NCBI GenBank assembly: GCA_029449245.1
Contig: JANATF010000009.1
Coordinates: forward strand, 1,860,001-1,924,000
Direction: 5' to 3'
From: Mortierella alpina
Lineage: Eukaryota; Mortierellomycota; Mortierellomycetes; Mortierellales; Mortierellaceae
Length of the DNA: 64,000 nt
Shown here: in pieces, positions 58,530-64,000 of the stretch
Layout of the letters: each line of letters begins with the position of its first letter
How positions within the stretch are numbered: position 1 is the first letter of the stretch
Made by a program: the position numbers and the translations under genes
Notes under the pieces: model-generated
Seen by the model: only the letters and a program-made list of their open reading frames with translations
Databases searched by the model: none
Told to the model about the DNA's origin: nothing

Positions 58530-59552
58530 GTTACTGGAGAGACGGCCACTTGCCACGGCGAAGCTGCGTCAGGCCGAGTGAATGGAGGAGAAGAAGGCGG
58601 CGGTGGAGACTGAAGGGGTTGAAGGTAAGCAAGAGAGAAGAGAAGCGCGGGGGATCATATCTTCGCTGGCAATTTATATTTTTCCGTTCTCAGTGCTTAT
58701 GGCCAATAAGGATTTCTGCATCACTCACTGTCGTACAAAGAGCCTTGCTGCGCTCTGCTGCTTCCTTGCCAGAGAGACACGGTGACCTTGTCGCTGCACC
58801 GGACCGGAGAATAGCGGGCGTGCAATGCTAGTCTTGGCAAACAACTGTTCTGTGATAATAATATGCATGATATGCATCCCGACTCAACCATCCACCGTAT
58901 TTTTTTTCCCTTTATCAGATCGAAGCAGTGGCGCAGAAAAGGAGGTTTGTGTGTGCGTTGTGCGCCTCCAGTGCTCATTGTTTTGTATATGGCCGGGTAA
59001 ATAAGCATGCGGAGTATGCAGTCGCCTTGAATGGCAACAGAAGGCCATCTGCCCAAACGGTGCGCAGCATGCTATCATCAAAAGGCAATTTTCCATGCCA
59101 TCACAGCACTCATTTCACCCCCCGCTCGTCCGTCCCTTGGGCTGAGTAGGACGTTCTGCCTAAACCAAGTGATGGTCCTCATGTTCTTGAAATAACCTGA
59201 CCAACGCAACACCACCGTAGAAAGCTTTCGGCGCAGTGAACTGCTTCTCAAACATCAAAAGAAAAATAATAGACGTAGCTATTCCCTCTTCTTAGTCCGC
59301 AGCGGGGCGCGGCGCAGGAAAAAGGTAAAGCAACAACCACGTATTCACGCGGAGGATGGTCCATAGGCGTTGTCGTTTGTCAACGATCCGCGGACGACAC
59401 GCCTGCGCGTAAGGATATATTTACCGTTCCGTTTCGAGAGGTGGGATAGATCAACCGAAGACATAGCAACAGGTCAACGGGGGCACTAACGGAGAAAACG
59501 CTGCGCGGTTGCAAAAAGGACAAAAAGTGTGATGCAGGTGAGTGGTGAGAAC
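58530..59552. other. Intergenic region upstream of the MFS gene
   Basis: About 1 kb with no supported gene. Contains the MFS promoter and, from 59380 onward, approaches the tRNA palindrome. No repeats of note. Confidence 0.5.
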
Positions 59553-59600
59553 AAAGTTGGTGGCGGCAAAAGGATGGACTGAAGCGAAGCAAAAAGATCG

Positions 59601-59681
59601 CGTCAACAGCAGGATTTGAACCTGCGCGGGAGAACCCATGAGATTTCTAGTCTCACGCCTTAACCGCTCGGCCATGTTGAC
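59601..59681 (-). tRNA. tRNA-Ser(AGA), minus copy
   Basis: Read on the minus strand it folds as a class II tRNA: acceptor GTCAACA/TGTTGAC, D arm with GCCGAGCGGTTAAGGC, anticodon stem TGAGA/TCTCA with loop CTAGAAA (anticodon AGA, serine), long variable arm GGGTTCTCCC, T arm GCAGGTTCAAATCCTGC, discriminator G. No intron. Identical to the plus copy 220 bases away. Confidence 0.95.
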
Positions 59682-59900
59682 TTCCAACCAATCAGAAAGA
59701 TTTGCTCGTGAACGTGGAAATCTTTAGTGCTATATGGACCCATGGACACTATCTACGTACAAACATCAATTATAGAGGGTTCGCTATTTGAATGTGCAAT
59801 TATAGATGAACCCTCTGTAATTGACGATTACGTGACATTTGTACGTGTTAGGATCTCATAGGTATATCTAATTCAAAGAATCCTTTCATTTATATCATTG

Positions 59901-59981
59901 GTCAACATGGCCGAGCGGTTAAGGCGTGAGACTAGAAATCTCATGGGTTCTCCCGCGCAGGTTCAAATCCTGCTGTTGACG
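59901..59981 (+). tRNA. tRNA-Ser(AGA), plus copy
   Basis: Same 81-base sequence as the minus copy, in opposite orientation, with internal A box (TGGCCGAGCGG) and B box (GGTTCAAATCC) promoters intact. A short T run (cttttt) follows about 5 bases after the end and would stop RNA polymerase III. Both copies look functional. Confidence 0.95.
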
Positions 59982-60063
59982 CGATCTTTTTGCTTCAGTC
60001 CATCCTTTTGCCGCCACCAACTTTTGTCTTTGGAGTAAGATATTTGACAGAACTATAATAAAA

Positions 60064-60473
60064 ACACGCCCCCGTGTACACCTTATTTTCACGCCCCTAT
60101 GCTATTCCCATGTAAATTCACGAAAACTTCAAATTGCTGCTGACAGCGCATTTGAGGCACGATCGCTGCCTAATTGCAACCATAGATCCCTTATACCCTG
60201 TTCTATGACGCCCTGAAGAAACAACAGCTTTTCGATCACTCAAAGACGAGAAAAATGCAATACTGCAAATGTTTTGTGAGAATATCGAGAATGGCGATAC
60301 TTCTCGACAAAGGATGACGGCCCCGTTGTGTTGAAAGATATTCCCGTTGGGAAACTGTGCTTTGGAGTGAGTTCACATAGGTGAGGGAGAGACTAATGGT
60401 CGAGAGAAAAAAACATGAATTTACATGGGAATAGCATAGGGGGCGTGAAAATAAGGTGTACACGGGGGCGTGT
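60064..60473. mobile_element. 410-bp MITE-like element with terminal inverted repeats
   Basis: The left end (60064-60120) and right end (60416-60473) are inverted copies of each other over 57-58 bases with a single one-base indel. They start ACACGCCCCCGTGTACACC at the outer tips. The 295-base interior has no open frame of note. Size, near-perfect terminal inverted repeats and lack of coding capacity fit a non-autonomous DNA transposon. No clear target-site duplication was found next to the tips (left flank ...aataaaa, right flank aattatc...), so the superfamily is open. Confidence 0.8.
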
Positions 60474-60494
60474 AATTATCATCATCCATATTGA

Positions 60495-60531
60495 CACTCA
60501 GTGAGTGAACGTTGCATGCACTCACTGAGTG
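60495..60531 (+). promoter_or_regulatory. Paired palindromes immediately before a TATA box
   Basis: CACTCAGTGAGTG (60495-60507) and CACTCACTGAGTG (60519-60531) are near-perfect palindromes 11 bases apart. The second runs straight into the TATA box of the next gene. Their half-site TGAGTGA resembles a bZIP (AP-1-like) half-site. A symmetrical pair upstream of TATA is what a dimeric regulator site would look like; this is inference. Confidence 0.5.
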
Positions 60532-60540
60532 TATATAAAA
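60532..60540 (+). promoter_or_regulatory. TATA box of the three-exon unknown gene
   Basis: TATATAAAA stands 153 bases before the first ATG (60693) of the proposed gene, downstream of the palindrome pair. Confidence 0.55.
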
Positions 60541-60692
60541 CCTTATTCGCTGGGTGAGTGCATGCATCCCTTGGTTCGGGAAAGTGCTTAGATTCACTCT
60601 GCTAAGCCCTCAGGAACCGGTGTCGGTACCTGATCTTTGCGGATGTTGTTTCGGTGAACAGCGCCTGGTTAGTCATTTTCGCGAGAGACAGG

Positions 60693-61620
60693 ATGCGGCA
60701 AGAGATGGACCGTTCATTCTTGTATGGCTACAAGCTGTCCGATTTGAACGCCATATGGGAAGGCGACTTTGGTGATCCAGCAGTAAGGACGTTTTCCTAG
60801 CATGTTTGCGTCAAGAAGCATGGTTCAAAGAGCTAACTGTGGAACTATCAACTATCCTTAAAACGATCATTGATCTCTCCGTGAGTTTTCGCTTGCACAA
60901 CTCACTTCCAAGCTGGGTGACAGCACTACGTACAAGGAGTACCGCGTCTTCCACTCAACGAGGTTTCGCGCTCCATCACAGTATGTACTGGTTCTTGCAG
61001 ATCATTCCTATTTTTGTACTTGCCTTCTGTAACAAAACTCTGGAATCGTGTGTAGACACTATTTCTGCTTGATCAAAGGCGAGGAAACGTGCAAGTACCA
61101 CCTGCGCTTCATCCACAAGCGCTGGTTCAAGGAACACGTCCAACATCATCCTACGTTTCAAGACACGATTGACAGTGAGCCATTTCAGATTGCGAACTGT
61201 CATGAAAGAGGTGACTCTGAGCAGGAGCAGGCACCTCAAAGCTCTTTCATGGCCCAAATCGCATCCATGGTATCTGAAGGAACATCGATCCCCGCGCCAA
61301 GTAAATCCAAACAGTCTCGGAAAGAGAAATTTGGAGAATCCTCCGGGGTGGCCATGTCGGCTGTCGCCATGACACAAAAGGATCCTATGATGCACGCTGA
61401 TTTGCTGAGGTCCATTGAAGAAGTTGTGAAGAGGCAAGAAGAAAGACTTGCTGTCAAAGACTCGAGCACTCCCAAGCACGTTAAGAATCCAGTTGCCGCA
61501 AAAGCCGCAGGCAGGCCAAGGTCGAGACGACTGAAAGCCGCAAACGAGGCGCCGTCCAGCAAAAAGGGTATGAGGAAGGATGTCGAGAAGCCATCCTATC
61601 AGCCAAGGAAGAAATATTAG
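60693..61620 (+). CDS. Unrecognised three-exon protein with AT-hook-like motif
   Basis: Proposed exons 60693-60782, 60913-60980 and 61056-61620 give 240 residues. Introns begin gtaagg and gtatgt, end ccaag and gtgtag, and phases agree. The predicted protein starts MRQEMDRSFLYGYKLSDLN, continues AIWEGDFGDPALGDSTTYKE, then YRVFHSTRFRAPSQHYFCLI and GEETCKYHLRFIHKRWFKEH. The cysteine and histidine spacing there (C...C..H....H) could bind zinc. A polar linker follows, then a helix (LLRSIEEVVKRQEERLAVKD) and an AT-hook-like basic patch KAAGRPRSRRLK, ending in Lys/Arg-rich sequence. No family recognised. DNA binding is suggested by the patch. It sits between a MITE and palindrome clusters, so a transposon origin is possible. 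The start and exon 1 are less certain than exon 3. Confidence 0.55.
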
Positions 61621-62283
61621 AGCAGTGGAGGGATGTAGAACAGAGAAAAAAATAAAAGGGTAAAAGGGGGCATTTGATCCACATCTGGCCGGTTTCACGA
61701 CACTTTGTTATAATCGTCTGCCCAAGGCATTGACAAGCGCCGTCTAGAGAAATCAAGCACCAAGTTTATCGTTGTTCAGGTACTATGAAAGACTAGAGCG
61801 AACGACGTATGTTGCTCTATTGTAGCAACCGCGACGCGTACTGTCTTTCGATCAAGTAAATACTCAGTACAGACTACCGTTTGAGCACAGACACTTCATC
61901 AAGCATTTAGATGAATAGGGCAGCTCTTGCGTTGAAGGACCACATAACCCGACTTCGTCACGTTGCATGGATGCATGGATGCATGGACTGTAATAAAGTA
62001 TGAATATCAGATGCAACTACAGCCTTTGTAAGCATCGCTATGAGCTCTTGTAGCGAAAAGGAATCTACGCGACGCGCCCATACATGGTTTACAAGTTTTT
62101 AAGCACGAAGTGTTTGTTTTGGATTCTCACTTTCTAACGCAACTTCATGGAGGGATATGCAAGAGTCCTAGAAAGATGGGTTACAGCGATATTGCATCAT
62201 CCAATGTAGAGATATACAAAAAAGAAAGAATATGCATGCCAGAAGGTGAGTGCACCAGGGCGATTTTTCACTTTCCGGCCTTA
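61621..62283. other. Gene-free stretch after the unknown gene
   Basis: 3' end of the unknown gene and AT-richer sequence. Contains a tandem gatgcatg near 61968-61986. No gene seen. Confidence 0.5.
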
Positions 62284-62391
62284 GATTCACTCACTGAGTG
62301 AATCTAGGGGTGAGTGAATTTATCTTTTTATCTGTTGACGCCTGTGCATTCACTCATGAGTGCATTTTGGTGTTCACTCACTGAGTGAATT
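62284..62391. repeat. Palindrome cluster related to 60495-60531
   Basis: Holds agattcactcactgagtgaatct (62284-62306, a 23-base palindrome), gcattcactcatgagtgc (62346-62363) and a further cactcactgagtg core (62375-62387), each followed or preceded by gtgagtgaatttatctttt-like sequence. The 13-base core cactcactgagtg is identical to the one before the TATA box at 60532. Confidence 0.8.
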
Positions 62392-62638
62392 TATCTTTAT
62401 CCTTTGTCTTTTTCTCATCAACAGCGTCGCTCTTCTCCTTTTGCTTCTTTGCTTTCTTTCCTTTTGCCATCCAGGTGGAGCTCCGCTACTGCGGTCCGCT
62501 GTCACTTTTTTCTGCTTGCCTTTGTGCAAAAGGTCATTGTTGTTGCGTCTTACCGACCTCATTTCAACATAATTGCTCGCTATGTTGTCGCGTACTCAGA
62601 GACTTGAGCGGACTGTAGTACGAGCAATTTGGTTTGTG

Positions 62639-63475
62639 GATATGGTCAAGGTGTCCTGTGAGATGCTGATCCGCAAGGACGACCTGCTCAACTTCAGTCA
62701 GCTGGAGGCGGACAAAGGGATTACATCAGTACATCCCTTTCTGCTTTGAAGAGATCATTGGAAGTATGGAATCTGACAGGTAATGTAGAAAAGTCCTTTT
62801 CGTTATATGTTGTACACCGTTAAAAACACTCCAGCTGACTATTGCTATTTCTGCTCCAATAGATGTAAGTGATCTCCTTGTGCCGCTTCGAGGCTGGACT
62901 CCACATAACTTGTTCGATCCGACATTACCGTTGGACCTGATCGGTGACCCGGATCGTCTGAAGCTAATCCTCATAAACCTGATCGGCAACGCCATCAAAT
63001 TTTCTACATCCGGGAACGTTGTTGATAGAATGTTAGCATGAACGCAACAACGCGAGACACTCAAACGGCAGCCGTCCAAGCAGCCGCGGTCGTCCCAGAG
63101 TCTACTCCGGATCCCGTCAGGAAAGGCACACAAGATGGATACAGAAGTTGTGGCAGAGGTGGAGGACTCCCAGCTGGGAGACGGGATTGTTTGCATTGCG
63201 CTGTCAGAGACCAGGAAATTGGCTCGAGTCAAGAGGAACAAAAGATGTTGTTTGTGTTGTTCCAACAGACGGACGATGGAACCACGCGCAAGTATGGTGT
63301 CATGGTTTGGGTCTCTCAATCTGTGCCCAGCTCGTTGCGCACATGCACGGCAAGGCGAGAGTGGATTCTGAGAAGGGTCAAGGAGCGACGTTCACGTTCA
63401 CGGCCATACTCAGGACCTCGACGCCGTATGATTACAAGCAGAGCCCTGCAGAGTCGGCTCGGCTCTTGAAGTGAA
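62639..63475 (+). pseudogene. Decayed sensor histidine kinase fragment
   Basis: Pieces of a two-component histidine kinase can be read in different frames. VKVSCEMLIRKDDLLNFSQL and then IPFCFEEIIGSMESD (62647-62775) are the end of the dimerisation domain. LDLIGDPDRLKLILINLIGN and AIKFSTSGNVV (62933-63022) are the N box. CAVRDQEIGSSQEEQKMLFV and LFQQTDDGTTRKYG (63198-63296) are the G1/F region, and GLGLSICAQLVAHMHGKARV then GQGATFTFTAIL (63307-63411) is the G2 box. Frame changes occur near 62740, after 63022 and near 63297, and stops interrupt the first two frames. The phosphorylated H box and any response-regulator part are missing. An apparent intron (gtaatg 62781 to aatag about 62863) remains. 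This is a 5'-truncated, inactive remnant. Confidence 0.8.
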
Positions 63476-64000
63476 AAAACCTGTAACAATAAAGTACGCA
63501 CAACCCGCATCTCTTTTCTCGCCTGTTTAGTATGGAGGGTGAGATTCTAAAGTCTCTACCTGCGGTCGTCCTGAATGTAACGCGCTAAAGCCGACACAGA
63601 TTGGCGAAGGAGCGCAGATCATAACCATAGAATTCAAATCAGAGACAGCACAACCGCTCGATGCTGACTGCACCAAAAGGACTCTGGAACTGAACGCAAA
63701 TGTTAGGCAGGTGTGGAGATCATTCGTAGAAGAGGGGGGATCTACAAGATCTTTCGAGTCAACAGAAATTTAGGAGCTGCCCGTCGTCGCGTTGTTAGGC
63801 GACGTGAGTAGTAAGGAGACCGGTCGGGCAAGTTGATTGTTCATCAAACGTCTACTCAGCTCCGTCTGTCGTCTTCTATAGCGCAATAGATAATGCCGCA
63901 GACGCCATGAGCGACTTTTTGAAAAAGAAAACATCGCTCGAATAATCAAGGTAGCTGCAAAGGCAAGTTGCTCAGTAAGTGATGGTCGAACACCATGCGC
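63476..64000. other. Right edge, no supported gene
   Basis: No intact gene. One short stretch near 63853-63940 reads APSVVFYSAIDNAADAMSDF and on in one frame and may be an exon or remnant continuing past the window. It may belong to the same decayed gene as the histidine kinase, but this cannot be shown. Confidence 0.35.

Larger units (their letters stand above)
59553..60024. repeat. Quasi-palindrome carrying two opposed tRNA-Ser genes
   Basis: Arms 59553-59681 and 59901-60024 are inverted copies that include the whole tRNA gene plus about 45 bases of its 3' flank, differing by a 5-base deletion (cgctt) and few changes. The spacer holds a smaller concentric inverted repeat, 59755-59846: acgtacaaa...tttgtacgt outside, and tcaattatagagggttc...gaaccctctgtaattga inside. 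Confidence 0.9.

Overview
The window is fungal nuclear DNA, most likely from Mortierellomycotina (Mortierella, Linnemannia or a relative). The placement rests on many short GT-AG introns (about 85-150 nt) with CTAAC-like branch sites, CT-rich leaders in front of start codons, a NACHT/WD40 NOD-like receptor, N-terminal F-box proteins of Mortierella style, and fungal forms of pyruvate carboxylase, DAHP synthase, glycogen synthase and Tom40. The taxon is inferred from gene style; no rRNA marker is present.

Layout. 1-1.9 kb: no intact gene, one dispersed-repeat copy. 1.9-10.6 kb (+): secreted PL3 pectate lyase, F-box/LRR-like protein, six-exon glycogen synthase. 10.8-21 kb (-): Tom40, a degenerate MoxR/Mg-chelatase-like AAA+ protein with a pure (CAG)20 tract, and a 1656-residue Rax1-like RGS membrane protein. 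21.9-33 kb is the accessory part. Two direct copies of a 1.18 kb segment, each with an intact 81-residue membrane-protein gene, flank a coiled-coil tail-anchored protein, a second dispersed-repeat copy, a frameshifted asparagine-synthase-like pseudogene and a 1780-residue NACHT-pentapeptide-WD40 receptor with twelve near-identical WD repeats. 33.5-42 kb: PAP2 lipid phosphatase (-), four-SANT Myb-like factor (-), bZIP factor (+). 42-58.5 kb: pyruvate carboxylase, an Hsp70-like ATPase with a prion-like N-terminus, DAHP synthase (+), 2-oxodicarboxylate carrier and DHA2-type MFS transporter (-). 59-64 kb: an inverted pair of tRNA-Ser(AGA) genes forming a quasi-palindrome, a 410-bp MITE-like element with near-perfect 57-bp terminal inverted repeats, an unrecognised three-exon gene with an AT-hook-like motif under a TATA box preceded by palindromes, and a decayed histidine-kinase fragment.

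Functional links. Several genes are central metabolism: pyruvate carboxylase makes oxaloacetate, DAHP synthase opens the shikimate pathway, the carrier probably moves C5-C7 oxodicarboxylates across the inner mitochondrial membrane, and glycogen synthase stores glucose. The novel interest lies in the receptor island with its duplicated borders and in the inverted-repeat cluster at 59.5-62.4 kb.

Exon borders were placed by eye from GT-AG signals, reading-frame continuity and family conservation. No search or alignment program was run.
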